DNA of 64,000 nucleotides. Origin: Burkholderiaceae bacterium (GTDB taxonomy: Bacteria; Pseudomonadota; Gammaproteobacteria; Burkholderiales; Burkholderiaceae_A). The position numbers and the translations under genes were made by a program. The stretch is from the NCBI GenBank assembly GCA_004214155.1, contig SGYQ01000004.1:1-64000 (forward strand), given 5' to 3'. The notes under the pieces are model-generated. The model was given only the letters and a program-made list of their open reading frames with translations, was not told where the DNA came from and did no database searches. How positions within the stretch are numbered: the first letter of the stretch is position 1; each line of letters begins with the position of its first letter. This document shows, piece by piece, positions 1 to 8,674 of the stretch.

Positions 1-1
1 T

Positions 2-598
2 TCTGACCATATTGGCTCCCCTCTAGCCGACGGTGTTGTTTTTGTTGACAATGCATTACTAGGTGCCGATTTAAGAGACAAAGTAAAAATAGGTGCATCG
101 GGCAAGGTTGTAAGCGCTTACGATATTGTAAGGCTCTGTTCCCTCGGCGCAGATTGGATTAATATGGCTAGACCCTTCATGTTTGCCTTGGGATGTATCC
201 AGGCAAGAGACTGTGCTTCTGGCGAATGTCCTACTGGCATTACAACCATGAATCCTCGGAGGTACCGTGTTATCGACATTCACAACAGGGCAACAAGAGT
301 TAGTCGTTTTCATGGTAATACGGTTGAAGCTGTTGGGGAAATGTTAGAATCAACCGGAATAGATCATCCCGTGAACTTAACCAGACGCCACATAGTGAGA
401 AGATTGTCATCTAGTCAGATACGATTAGAGGATCAAATTTATCCTAAGGTAGAAAAAGGCTCATTGTTGAGGGGTGAGGAAGTAGAGGATCCAAGACTTT
501 CAGTTTATTGGAGTAGGGTCTCTGGTGAAAGCTTTAACCCTAAAAACGATTCTGATACCGAAAAAGCGTTAGAATCTGCATACCAACAAATTAATTAA
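2..598 (+). CDS. FMN-binding glutamate synthase-family protein, C-terminal part (5' end outside window)
   Basis: The frame is open from the left edge of the window, so this is the 3' part of a longer gene; the first ATG inside the window is internal. The visible part carries the end of the GltB-like FMN/TIM-barrel domain: the segment GADWINMARPFMFALGC is followed by the cysteine pattern C-x5-C-x4-C that binds a 3Fe-4S cluster in glutamate synthases, then the typical PTGI tail. Stand-alone proteins of this family are called glutamate synthase-like and their true substrate is often unknown. The next gene starts 16 bases downstream in the same direction, so the three genes up to 3646 probably form one operon. 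Family assignment is firm; the reaction is not. Confidence 0.85.
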   Translation, partial: SDHIGSPLADGVVFVDNALLGADLRDKVKIGASGKVVSAYDIVRLCSLGADWINMARPFMFALGCIQARDCASGECPTGITTMNPRRYRVIDIHNRATRVSRFHGNTVEAVGEMLESTGIDHPVNLTRRHIVRRLSSSQIRLEDQIYPKVEKGSLLRGEEVEDPRLSVYWSRVSGESFNPKNDSDTEKALESAYQQIN

Positions 599-614
599 TT
601 ATGGAGATTAGGAA

Positions 615-2258
615 TTGAAAGCATCTGATCTTTTTGTAAAAGCTCTTGAAAATGAGGGTGTAGAATATATTTTCGGTATTCCTGGTGAGGAAAACCTAGA
701 TCTATTGGAATCTCTAAGAACATCCAGCAAGATAAAGCTCATTCTTACGAGACACGAACAGGGCGCAGGGTTTATGGCAGCGACTTATGGCCGAATCACT
801 GGAAAGGCTGGGGTGTGTTTAGCTACATTGGGCCCTGGTGCTACAAACTTTTCTACTCCTGCCGCTTATGCTCACCTTGGTGGGTTCCCTCTTATTATGA
901 TCACAGGACAAAAGCCCATAAATAAGTCCAAACAGGGCCAATTTCAAATAGTTGACGTGGTGCAACTGTTTGACCCTGTTTGCAAAATGTCAAAACAAAT
1001 TGTCAGCGGGAATTTGGTTCCTTCACTTGTGAGGGAGGCTTTTCGTATAGCAGAAGAAGAGAGGCCTGGAGCGGTTCTGCTCGAACTTCCGGAAGATATT
1101 GCCGTCGAAGAAACAGATGCGAAGGTGCTAAATCCAACCGAAAGATTTTATGCAATTGGCTGCGATGAAGTTCTCCAACTGGCTGCAGCAAAGATTAAAG
1201 CTGCAAAACGACCTTTGATTTTAGTGGGAGCAGGAGCCAATCGTAGAAATATAAGGCGATCTATTTCGGACTTTATTTCCTTCACTAGGATTCCATTCTT
1301 CTGCACTCAGATGGGTAAAGGCGTAGTTGATGAAAGTAGTGACCTTTTTCTCGGCACTGCTGCTTTGTCGGATAAAGACTATCTGCATGACTACATCAAA
1401 GCCGCTGATCTAATCATAAATATAGGTCATGATGTCGTAGAGAAACCTCCTTTTTTTATGGAGCTTGGTGGAACGGAAGTTATTCATGTTAACTATAAAT
1501 CTGCGAAAGTTGATCAAATTTACTTCCCGCAAATAGAAGTCATTGGACACATTATGCTATCACTTGATAGGCTTTGTGAATTAATCGAACGTCCACAAAA
1601 ATATGACCTTTCCTCCTTTGAAAAGGTTAAAGCCAATGTGAATGAAAAGATTTATGAAAAATCAGATTGCGATGATTTTCCAATGAGGCCTCAGAGGATA
1701 GTTTCGGATATCAGAAAAATTATGGGTTATCACGACATCATTGCCTTGGACAATGGTGTTTATAAAATTTGGTTCGCTCGAAACTACAAAGCATTCCAAC
1801 CTAACACAATACTACTAGATAATGCATTAGCAACTATGGGAGCAGGTCTACCATCGGCAATGATGGCCTCAATGCTTTTCGATAAGAGGAAAGTTTTAGC
1901 GATCTGTGGAGACGGAGGGTTTATGATGAACAGTCAAGAACTCGAGACCGCAGTTAGATACAATCTAAATCTCGTTTGTATAGTTTTAAATGACAGTTCC
2001 TACGGCATGATTAGATGGAAACAGTCTCATGCGGGTTTTGCAGACTGGGGGTTAGAATACAAAAACCCAGACTTTATAAAATATGCAGAATCCTACGGCG
2101 CCAACGGGCACAGGATATCGTCAGTGGATAACTTCTTTGAAGTCCTCCAAAACTCCTTTAAGGAGGGCGGGGTGCACCTCATCGATCTTCCTGTAGACTA
2201 CTCTGAAAATGTCAAATATCTTATTACTGACTTAGATAATCACAAGCCCATTATTTAA
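615..2258 (+). CDS. Thiamine diphosphate-dependent enzyme, acetolactate synthase large-subunit type
   Basis: This 547-residue protein has the three-domain layout of the acetolactate synthase/pyruvate oxidase family. The N-terminal Pyr domain has the catalytic glutamate in TRHEQGAGFMA (E48). The C-terminal TPP/Mg site starts at GDGG (residues 432-435) and ends with LNDSSYG. The start is TTG, with GGAG 8 bases upstream; no better ATG is in frame. No small regulatory subunit (ilvN/ilvH) lies nearby, and the aldehyde dehydrogenase gene follows after 2 bases. That pairing suggests a catabolic 2-oxo-acid decarboxylase or carboligase whose aldehyde is oxidised by the neighbour, rather than branched-chain amino acid synthesis. 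That role is inference; the family call is secure. Confidence 0.88.
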   Translation: MKASDLFVKALENEGVEYIFGIPGEENLDLLESLRTSSKIKLILTRHEQGAGFMAATYGRITGKAGVCLATLGPGATNFSTPAAYAHLGGFPLIMITGQKPINKSKQGQFQIVDVVQLFDPVCKMSKQIVSGNLVPSLVREAFRIAEEERPGAVLLELPEDIAVEETDAKVLNPTERFYAIGCDEVLQLAAAKIKAAKRPLILVGAGANRRNIRRSISDFISFTRIPFFCTQMGKGVVDESSDLFLGTAALSDKDYLHDYIKAADLIINIGHDVVEKPPFFMELGGTEVIHVNYKSAKVDQIYFPQIEVIGHIMLSLDRLCELIERPQKYDLSSFEKVKANVNEKIYEKSDCDDFPMRPQRIVSDIRKIMGYHDIIALDNGVYKIWFARNYKAFQPNTILLDNALATMGAGLPSAMMASMLFDKRKVLAICGDGGFMMNSQELETAVRYNLNLVCIVLNDSSYGMIRWKQSHAGFADWGLEYKNPDFIKYAESYGANGHRISSVDNFFEVLQNSFKEGGVHLIDLPVDYSENVKYLITDLDNHKPII

Positions 2259-2260
2259 CG

Positions 2261-3646
2261 ATGCAAAAGATAATAGACGTTTGTAACCCTTTTGATTTTT
2301 CAAAAGTTGGCGATATTAAATTAGTAACTGCCGACGGTATTGAAACCTTTCTCGCTGAAGCACATCAAATTTCACGAGAAAAAGGCAAACAAATTCCAAA
2401 ACATGAACGAATTTTAATCCTACGCAGGACAGCAATTTTAATGAGAAATATTCATGAGGAGCTTGCACTATTAATTGCTGCGGAAGGAGGAAAACCTCTG
2501 ATCGACGCGAGAGTAGAAGTGACACGCGCGATAGATGGAGTTGAAACATGTGCCAATGACCTGGGTAATGTAATTGGCAAGGAAATCCCAATGGGGCTAA
2601 CAGAAGCTGCAAAAAATCGAATTGCTTTCTCCATTAGGGAACCGATAGGTCCTGTCGTAGCCGTATCCGCATTTAATCATCCATTGAACCTTATCGTCCA
2701 TCAGGTTGCGCCTGCAATAGCGGTTGGATGTCCTTGTATCGTAAAACCGGCTAACGATACTCCGCTGAGTTGCCAAAAGTTTGTCAGCCTTTTAGTAGAA
2801 GCTGGTCTTCCAAATAATTGGATTGGTTTTGCTCCTTGTGAGAATAACATTGCGGAAAAATTAGTCACAGATGAAAGGGTGGCATTTTTCAGCTTCATTG
2901 GGTCGGCAAAGGTTGGCTGGTACTTAAAATCAAAGCTTGCACCCGGCACGCGTTGCGCGTTGGAGCACGGCGGAGCAGCCCCGGTAATTGTATGTGAATC
3001 AGCAGATACAACGGAGATGATTCCTAAGTTAATCAAAGGGGGTTTTTATCATTCCGGACAAGTATGTGTTTCTGTTCAACGTATTTTTGTCTTAGGAGGA
3101 AAAGGCAAAAAAGTTGCCGAAGATATCGCTTCTGGTGCTGCTAAATTAAAGGTAGGAAACGCCATAGAGGAACAGACTGAATGTGGTCCTCTTATTCGTC
3201 CAGGAGAGGTCCAACGTGTGGAACAATGGGTGAACGAGGCCATAGCTGAAAACTGCGAAGTTATTTGTGGGGGTCATAAGCTAAGTGAGACAACTTACTC
3301 TCCGACAGTTTTACTCAATCCTAATGAAAATTCTAAGGTGTCCACCGCTGAAATTTTCGGACCGGTTGTTTGCGTGTATGATTGTGCAGATATTCATGAG
3401 GCTGTGAGACGAGCAAACTCTCTAGATGTTGCTTTTCAAGCCTCAATCTTTTCAAATAATTTATCAGAGACTATCTCAACGTTTTCAAATCTAGATGCCA
3501 CCGCCGTTATGATCAATGATCACACTGCATTTAGAGTGGATTGGATGCCTTTCGCGGGAAGAAAACAGTCTGGACATGGTATTGGGGGAATAGGTTATAC
3601 AATGGAAGACATGACACAAATTAAAATGGCTGTTATAAATTCTTAG
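2261..3646 (+). CDS. NAD(P)-dependent aldehyde dehydrogenase
   Basis: The 461-residue protein is a typical aldehyde dehydrogenase, oxidising an aldehyde to the acid with NAD or NADP in the cytoplasm. The catalytic cysteine is C269 in SGQVCVS and the general-base glutamate is E235 in LEHGG, where most family members have ELGG. The oxyanion asparagine lies in SAFNHPLNL, and the C-terminal EIFGPVV motif is present. It begins 2 bases after the TPP enzyme stops, so the two are almost certainly co-transcribed and translationally coupled. The substrate cannot be read from sequence; an aldehyde from the upstream TPP enzyme is the simplest guess. Confidence 0.9.
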   Translation: MQKIIDVCNPFDFSKVGDIKLVTADGIETFLAEAHQISREKGKQIPKHERILILRRTAILMRNIHEELALLIAAEGGKPLIDARVEVTRAIDGVETCANDLGNVIGKEIPMGLTEAAKNRIAFSIREPIGPVVAVSAFNHPLNLIVHQVAPAIAVGCPCIVKPANDTPLSCQKFVSLLVEAGLPNNWIGFAPCENNIAEKLVTDERVAFFSFIGSAKVGWYLKSKLAPGTRCALEHGGAAPVIVCESADTTEMIPKLIKGGFYHSGQVCVSVQRIFVLGGKGKKVAEDIASGAAKLKVGNAIEEQTECGPLIRPGEVQRVEQWVNEAIAENCEVICGGHKLSETTYSPTVLLNPNENSKVSTAEIFGPVVCVYDCADIHEAVRRANSLDVAFQASIFSNNLSETISTFSNLDATAVMINDHTAFRVDWMPFAGRKQSGHGIGGIGYTMEDMTQIKMAVINS

Positions 3647-3649
3647 GTA

Positions 3650-4489
3650 CTATTTAGAATAGTTATTCATCCAGGACTCACTTTGCTCCCATAATTTAAT
3701 TGCTAATTCTTGATCAGTTGCGAGAGTACTCGGTGCGCTAGGCGTGCATTTTGAAAAATACTTTCCCGAATGAGTAGAAGCGTCTAGAAAAGCACATTGC
3801 AATACATTTTTTGCTCCCTCCTCTGGGGTTAACATGCCCTTGAGTTTAAGTATAGGACGAAGAAAAAAAGGAAGTGTCCTCCAAATCTCAGTATCAACAA
3901 GACCTGGATGAACTGCAAATGATGAGATTCCTAAACTTGCGTATCGACGGTGTAATTCTGACGTAAACAATATATTTGCTAATTTTGAAACTGCATACTC
4001 GTTTATACCGGATAAAGATTTAGTAGGTTTTCTCAAGCTAGCAAAATCTAGTTTTTTTACTATGCTGTGAACTTTACTTGATACATTCACTACCCTAGCA
4101 TTCTTTGAACGGATTAATGCATATTCTAGTCTGCGTGTTAATACATAATGACCAAAGTAGTTCACACCAAAAGCTAGCTCGAATCCCTCCTTTGTCGATC
4201 CCCTCGAACCCGCAAAACCAGCATTATTTACTAAGTAATCTAACGATACATTTTTTCCAAAAAAAGAATCGGCACATCTATCAATAGACTTTATCGACCC
4301 TAAATCAAGGGAGAGCCACTCACATTTGTGTGCCCCGTGCAACTTCTCTATAGCCTGTATCACAGGCAATGTTTTATCATAGGATCTACTCGCAATGAAA
4401 ACTTTTATTCCCTTGCTAGCGAATGATAGAGCGATTTCCTTCCCTATTCCCGTGTTGGCTCCAGTGACTAATGCAATTTTTACATTCAT
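3650..4489 (-). CDS. Short-chain dehydrogenase/reductase (retinol dehydrogenase-like)
   Basis: This 279-residue classical SDR shows the full motif set: cofactor loop TGANTGIG (residues 9-16), LVNNAG, catalytic serine in VVNVSS, and the YAVSK active site. The PGLVDTEIW stretch after the active site also fits. Such enzymes reduce carbonyls or oxidise alcohols with NAD(P)H; members that resemble retinol dehydrogenases act on varied lipophilic substrates, and no specific substrate can be named here. It converges on the aldehyde dehydrogenase gene (3-base gap) and diverges from the SMR transporter gene across 45 bases. Confidence 0.88.
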   Translation of the reverse strand: MNVKIALVTGANTGIGKEIALSFASKGIKVFIASRSYDKTLPVIQAIEKLHGAHKCEWLSLDLGSIKSIDRCADSFFGKNVSLDYLVNNAGFAGSRGSTKEGFELAFGVNYFGHYVLTRRLEYALIRSKNARVVNVSSKVHSIVKKLDFASLRKPTKSLSGINEYAVSKLANILFTSELHRRYASLGISSFAVHPGLVDTEIWRTLPFFLRPILKLKGMLTPEEGAKNVLQCAFLDASTHSGKYFSKCTPSAPSTLATDQELAIKLWEQSESWMNNYSK

Positions 4490-4534
4490 GATAAACTAAC
4501 TGTTTCAACCATAAACCTTCACTAAATAATAAAT

Positions 4535-4864
4535 ATGCAATCGTGGTTTTGGCTCAGTATAGCTGTAATCGCCGAAGTTTTCGCGACGCTAGCTTTAAAG
4601 GCATCAGATGGTTTTACAAAAATATACCCAGTTTTTATCGTAATCATTGGTTACTCAATTGCATTCATAGCGCTGGCAAAAGTATTACAAGCATTTCCTG
4701 TTGCCATGATTTATGCAATCTGGTCGGGCCTGGGAATTACACTAGTGGCAGTAGCAGGCTGGTTTTTTTTCGGGGAAAAATTGGGAGTTATAGAAATAAT
4801 TGGTATTTTTTTAATAATAGTTGGCATTGTTATTCTTAAAAGTTTTTCTAGTGATTTAAATTAA
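4535..4864 (+). CDS. Small multidrug resistance (SMR) family transporter, EmrE/QacE-like
   Basis: The 109-residue protein has the SMR length and four membrane segments. The membrane-embedded glutamate that binds substrate and protons is in AVIAEVFATLALK (E14). The YAIWSGLG motif of the third helix points to the drug-exporting EmrE/Qac branch rather than the guanidinium exporters (SugE/Gdx). It should work as an antiparallel dimer in the inner membrane, exchanging protons for cationic compounds. It stands alone, diverging from the SDR gene and converging on the PNPOx-fold gene 7 bases away. Confidence 0.9.
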   Translation: MQSWFWLSIAVIAEVFATLALKASDGFTKIYPVFIVIIGYSIAFIALAKVLQAFPVAMIYAIWSGLGITLVAVAGWFFFGEKLGVIEIIGIFLIIVGIVILKSFSSDLN

Positions 4865-4871
4865 AACCTTT

Positions 4872-5531
4872 TTAAGCATCACTAGCTCCAGATTTTACTT
4901 TTTCAAGCCAATCATTGATGCCAATTTTTCCAGCATCGCTTACTTTGTCTTTGTCGTTTTGGGGAATAACATCTTCTAATAAGTCGATCCTTTTCCATTC
5001 CGCCAGAGGAGAATTACCGTCAGCATCAGGAGTATAACGAGATTGCGTAATTCTTTTATACCTATGAATATAACGAGGGCAATTCTGCCACAACTCATGT
5101 AAGCTACATTTAACAACCAATTCAGACCCGGGGAAAACATTTTTAAACTTCTCATCATCTAAAAGTTCTGCCTTGCATTGTACTCGGATACGATGCGGTT
5201 TTTCAAAACACATGAACAATAATCCAATTTCTGCATTGTGTAAAATATTGCCCATTGAAAGAAACATTCCGTTTCCATTGTAACTAGGAAAAATTGCGGT
5301 TTTTTTATCGAGAATCTTAACTAGACCAATATCTCCACCTTTGTAGGATACGGTTGGTCTATTATTTTCATCAATTGTACTTAAAAAGAAAAAATCCCTG
5401 CTCTCAATAAACTCAGAAGATTCATCATCAAACTCATCTCTCACTGCAATATCTTCTATACGATCCGCTAATTTTTGAGTGCCGAAACGTTCCTGAAAAG
5501 TTCTCTGACCTTCTCCATACAATCTACTCAT
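4872..5531 (-). CDS. Pyridoxamine 5'-phosphate oxidase-fold flavin-binding protein
   Basis: About 219 residues. The segment FFFLSTIDENNRPTVSYKGG, then AIFPSYNGNGMFLSMGNIL and IGLLFMCFEKPHRIRVQ, matches the PNPOx-like FMN-binding split barrel. The C-terminus with CPRYIHRYKR is typical of the subgroup annotated as pyridoxamine 5'-phosphate oxidase family protein, whose real substrate is unknown. I place the start at the ATG preceded 5 bases upstream by GGAG; a GTG two codons earlier is the other option. It is distinct from the second PNPOx-fold gene at 35000-35554. Confidence 0.82.
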   Translation of the reverse strand: MSRLYGEGQRTFQERFGTQKLADRIEDIAVRDEFDDESSEFIESRDFFFLSTIDENNRPTVSYKGGDIGLVKILDKKTAIFPSYNGNGMFLSMGNILHNAEIGLLFMCFEKPHRIRVQCKAELLDDEKFKNVFPGSELVVKCSLHELWQNCPRYIHRYKRITQSRYTPDADGNSPLAEWKRIDLLEDVIPQNDKDKVSDAGKIGINDWLEKVKSGASDA

Positions 5532-5603
5532 GATCACTCCAAAAAAACCACCAAACCTTATTGTACTAAGTTATGATCAGAAAAACAGTTTTATAAAATT
5601 GAC

Positions 5604-6926
5604 ATGATCCTCAAACAGGTAACAACCCAGATAATGAGACTTTTTTTAGCATTAGCTCTGGGCAATGTAATTGGACTTGCGACGTTCGCTTTTTTTGCAA
5701 TAGTCTCATATGCACTAAAGGTTTGGGAACTAGAGATTACTGCAGACTTCGTCTCCTTTTCGGAAGTTAATTATAGTATGACGTTGGGCGCTTTTATGCT
5801 AGGCGGTAGTCTTATAGCTGGCTTCATCTACAGCAGATTGGAAGGACCCAGATCACATGGTCCTGCGGATTTAATGGTTTGTATAAAAAAGGATGAATTG
5901 CCTGACATAAAAGCCGGGTTCATTACATCTTTTTTAACAATGGTGAGTGTGTCCAGCGGCTCATCCGTGGGTATGTTTGGACCTATTATTCATTATGGCG
6001 GATGTATAGCAGCCTCACTGGAAAGATTTTTTAAGGTATTAACGAGAGGGGTAGTATTAGCTGCAGGTGGTGCTGCTGGGATTGCAGCATTATTCTCTGC
6101 TCCTATAGCCGCCAGTATCTTTGCACACGAGATGTTACTAAGAAGGTTTCGATCTACTGAATCTTTACCTGTGATAATGGCGGCTTTGGGTGGATATTTT
6201 TCTGCAGTAATGCTCCTAGGTGATAATAGAAGATTCTTGTCCGTCATCGGAGATCCCCCTCCTCTTGAACCGTTCTCATTAGGAATGGCTATATTAGTAG
6301 GAATTTTTAGTGGGCTCTTGTCAAGCCTATATGTTTATCTGGTGGGCGCAGGGCCTGGGTGGGTAAAAAAAACGAATGTTCCGCCTTTTTTTCGACCTTT
6401 AATCGCTGCAACAGTTTTATTCGCAATTTCTCCATTTTTTCCTCAACTCATTGGTCCTGGGATGCCGGCCGTTAACATGGCCCTGGCAGGTGAATTTACT
6501 CTTTACCTGCTAATAGCACTAGCTTTTTTAAAGGTTTTCGCCACTGCCTTTTGTCGCTCTTTTGGTTTTCATGGTGGCATTCTCTTACCGGCATGTTTTT
6601 TTGGAGCTATGCTGGGCAGTGCATTTGATCTTATTGTGGGAAATGGAGGACATCTCTATGCAATCTTAGGAGCAGCTGCCTGCACCGGTTCAGCCATTGG
6701 AGCACCAATAGCTGCAGTTGTAATACTTTTTGAAATGAGTGGCGATTATCGATTCATAATTTTAGCGCTTGTCAGCGTGTCATTATCGTGTCAAATAAGT
6801 AGAACGCTTGTTGGTAGGTCAACATGGGATAGGGGGCTAGCAGTAAGAGGGATTTCTTTGGAAGATGATGTGGACAAACAGCTTAAATTAAAAGAAATTT
6901 TAAGGAGTAAAAATAAAGAGTTGTAA
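5604..6926 (+). CDS. ClC-family chloride channel/transporter without the two canonical glutamates
   Basis: This 440-residue membrane protein is a ClC protein by its repeated helix pattern and motifs. GSSVGMFGP (residues 119-127) stands where ClC-ec1 has GREGP, so the external gating glutamate is F125. In the following helix, SAPIAASIFAHEM aligns with NAPLAGILFIIEE, so the internal proton glutamate (E203 in ClC-ec1) is M177; the glutamate before it is kept as E176. The third motif is GGILLP, and the late tyrosine is kept in SGDYRF. There is no CBS domain. Loss of both glutamates argues against chloride/proton exchange and for channel-like anion flow, though this is inference by alignment by eye. 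Confidence 0.85.
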   Translation: MILKQVTTQIMRLFLALALGNVIGLATFAFFAIVSYALKVWELEITADFVSFSEVNYSMTLGAFMLGGSLIAGFIYSRLEGPRSHGPADLMVCIKKDELPDIKAGFITSFLTMVSVSSGSSVGMFGPIIHYGGCIAASLERFFKVLTRGVVLAAGGAAGIAALFSAPIAASIFAHEMLLRRFRSTESLPVIMAALGGYFSAVMLLGDNRRFLSVIGDPPPLEPFSLGMAILVGIFSGLLSSLYVYLVGAGPGWVKKTNVPPFFRPLIAATVLFAISPFFPQLIGPGMPAVNMALAGEFTLYLLIALAFLKVFATAFCRSFGFHGGILLPACFFGAMLGSAFDLIVGNGGHLYAILGAAACTGSAIGAPIAAVVILFEMSGDYRFIILALVSVSLSCQISRTLVGRSTWDRGLAVRGISLEDDVDKQLKLKEILRSKNKEL

Positions 6927-6934
6927 GTTAGTTA

Positions 6935-6962
6935 CTTGATTTTTTAAAAAAAGATCTCATAT
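6935..6962 (+). promoter_or_regulatory. Sigma-32 (RpoH)-type heat-shock promoter of hsp20
   Basis: The -35 element CTTGATT (6935-6941) and -10 element TCTCATAT (6955-6962) are separated by 13 bases. This is close to the RpoH consensus CTTGAAA and CCCCATNT in both sequence and spacing. It lies upstream of a small heat-shock gene, which is where such a promoter is expected. Transcription would begin near 6969. Confidence 0.7.
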
Positions 6963-6970
6963 AAGTTAAT

Positions 6971-7019
6971 GGGCGCGAATTCGGCCCAAATTTTTTACTT
7001 GCTTAATAAGGAGAACATT
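6971..7019 (+). promoter_or_regulatory. Putative ROSE-like RNA thermometer in the hsp20 leader
   Basis: The leader has two hairpins. The first is GGGC...GCCC at 6971-6987. The second pairs CTTGCTT (6998-7004) with the Shine-Dalgarno AAGGAG (7008-7013) across a 3-base loop, leaving G7001 bulged. A UUGCU strand pairing with AGGA around a bulged G is the hallmark of ROSE thermometers in front of hsp20 genes, where heat melts the hairpin and frees the ribosome site. The structure was drawn by hand, not folded by program. Confidence 0.6.
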
Positions 7020-7484
7020 ATGAGATTAAATACGGACAGAAATTTATTGTTGAGTACGGTAGGGTTTGAGCGATTGTTCGATACGTTCAACAATCTAAGT
7101 TCAGGTGGTTTTGAACATAAAAATCCCAGCTATCCTCCCTATAATATTTTCAAAGAATCAGAAAGCACCTATCTAATTGAGATTGCTGTTGCGGGATTTA
7201 AGCAAAACGAAATAGATATAACCAGCGAAGATAAGAAACTGATTATCGAAGGGAAAACCTCTGATAAAAAAAGTGAAGAATATACAGAAAAAGAATATCT
7301 GCATCGCGGCTTAGCGAGAAGAGATTTCATTCACGAGTTTGTTCTCGCAGAGACGGTGGTTGTAGAAAAAGCAAATATTTCGGACGGTATACTCACTGTT
7401 GAATTGAAAAATATAATTCCGGAGGAGAAAAAACCCCGGAAAATAAAAATTAACTCATCGGAGAAATCACTCTTACCAAATTAA
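7020..7484 (+). CDS. Small heat-shock protein, Hsp20/IbpA family
   Basis: The 154-residue protein has the alpha-crystallin domain of Hsp20 chaperones: YPPYNIFKESESTYLIEIAVAG opens it and ISDGILTVELKNIIPEE closes it, with the conserved GxLxVEL signature. It would hold unfolding proteins in a refoldable state in the cytoplasm. The open frame extends upstream, but the start is set by AAGGAG 6 bases before the ATG at 7020. A sigma-32-like promoter and a ROSE-like hairpin precede it, so heat induction at both transcription and translation is likely. A strong terminator follows, so it is monocistronic. Confidence 0.92.
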   Translation: MRLNTDRNLLLSTVGFERLFDTFNNLSSGGFEHKNPSYPPYNIFKESESTYLIEIAVAGFKQNEIDITSEDKKLIIEGKTSDKKSEEYTEKEYLHRGLARRDFIHEFVLAETVVVEKANISDGILTVELKNIIPEEKKPRKIKINSSEKSLLPN

Positions 7485-7510
7485 AGTTTGTTTTCGTTTG
7501 ATTAAAAAGA

Positions 7511-7537
7511 AAAAGCCCTTTTACAGGGCTTTTTTTT
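7511..7537 (+). terminator. Rho-independent terminator of hsp20
   Basis: AAAAGCCCT (7511-7519) and AGGGCTTTT (7525-7533) form a stem with a 5-base loop, followed by a run of T. The A-run on the other side lets it also work for the opposite strand. Confidence 0.85.
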
Positions 7538-7721
7538 CGAGGAACATAGTATTTATTCCTGAACTGCTGGTTCAGGTGGGCTAGAGCAGCTACATCCTGG
7601 GATCATCAAAATTTTTTGGTGGTCACGCCGATGAAGCGATTTTCATGCCCTGTTTTATATTCATAAGTTCAGAAAATTAACTGTTCCCCCTTTATGATAC
7701 CAAATTTTTCGTTTTTTAGGG

Positions 7722-8666
7722 TTATGACCGGACATCCAAAAGACCTGACCGAAAGTCAGAATTTTCAGAAACAGCACTTACATAAGCGGCTGAAATTAAA
7801 GGCATATCAATATTAAACTGTTTTCCCATCTTCACCAGATTCCCAAGTATGTGTTCATGTTCAGTTGGTGCTCCGGTAAGAAGGTCCCTAAGCATCGAAG
7901 CGGTAAAATCAGAGCCAGGCTCCATCAATATACCCAAAGCTTTTTTTTCTGCTGTATTTGATACTTTATATCCTGAGGCATCAGCTACGTCGAGACACTC
8001 TTTATACATCCTTAGCATAAGCTCTGCCCCCCAACTATTATCCGTAATAGCGCCTACACTATTACGGAAGAGCACGGTGGATCCGGCGAGCGTTGCCAAA
8101 AAACTCCACTTGTCCCACATTGACTGCATTATATCCTCAACCATGATTGCTTTAAAATTTGCGGCGTTACATGCATCAATAAATTCGTTTAAAAAGTTTT
8201 GTCCTTGATTATCACTAATGCAGCCAGCCGTTAAGACCTGAATGGGATTCAATTGTTTGATGTAACCTTCTTCAGAAACTGTTGAGGCAATGTGGGCGGT
8301 GCCGCCAAAAACTTTACCTTTGCCAAAATGAGTTTGCAATTCTCCAATGTGTGATAATCCATTGAGAACTGGTAAGATATACGCTGGTTTTTTTAGAAAA
8401 TTTTTTAGATCCTTAATTGCGTTCTCTAATTGGTAAGATTTACAACACAACAAAACTAGATCATAAATTTCATGATTTTCGCCAGTAGTTTTGCACTTAA
8501 CATCTAGAGAGAAATCACCATGTGGACTATAAATTTTTAAGCCAGTTGCTAAAAGTTGCTTTTTACGTGCGTCCCTAACTAAAAAAGTGACATCAGAACC
8601 ACTTAGAAATAATTTTCCTCCAAAATAACCACCAACTGCACCAGCACCGAAAATTAATATCTTCAT
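7722..8666 (-). CDS. panE: 2-dehydropantoate 2-reductase (ketopantoate reductase)
   Basis: The 314-residue protein opens with the Rossmann loop GAGAVGGYFGGKL, as in PanE/ApbA proteins. It keeps NGLSHIGELQTHFG, LCCKS and the C-terminal domain with helices around MWDKWSFLATLAG. The family reduces ketopantoate to pantoate with NADPH in pantothenate and coenzyme A synthesis. Many genomes carry several ApbA paralogues with other 2-ketoacid substrates, and no other pantothenate gene is nearby, so the exact substrate is less certain than the family. A strong terminator for an upstream transcript ends 9 bases before its start codon, so the gene must have its own promoter or rely on read-through. Confidence 0.85.
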   Translation of the reverse strand: MKILIFGAGAVGGYFGGKLFLSGSDVTFLVRDARKKQLLATGLKIYSPHGDFSLDVKCKTTGENHEIYDLVLLCCKSYQLENAIKDLKNFLKKPAYILPVLNGLSHIGELQTHFGKGKVFGGTAHIASTVSEEGYIKQLNPIQVLTAGCISDNQGQNFLNEFIDACNAANFKAIMVEDIMQSMWDKWSFLATLAGSTVLFRNSVGAITDNSWGAELMLRMYKECLDVADASGYKVSNTAEKKALGILMEPGSDFTASMLRDLLTGAPTEHEHILGNLVKMGKQFNIDMPLISAAYVSAVSENSDFRSGLLDVRS

Positions 8667-8674
8667 ATTTACGT

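Noticed and set aside
7538-7721. Short frames with CSCSS-like residues between hsp20 and panE
   Set aside because: Only 17 to 35 codons, no ribosome site; several overlapping frames on both strands look equally plausible.
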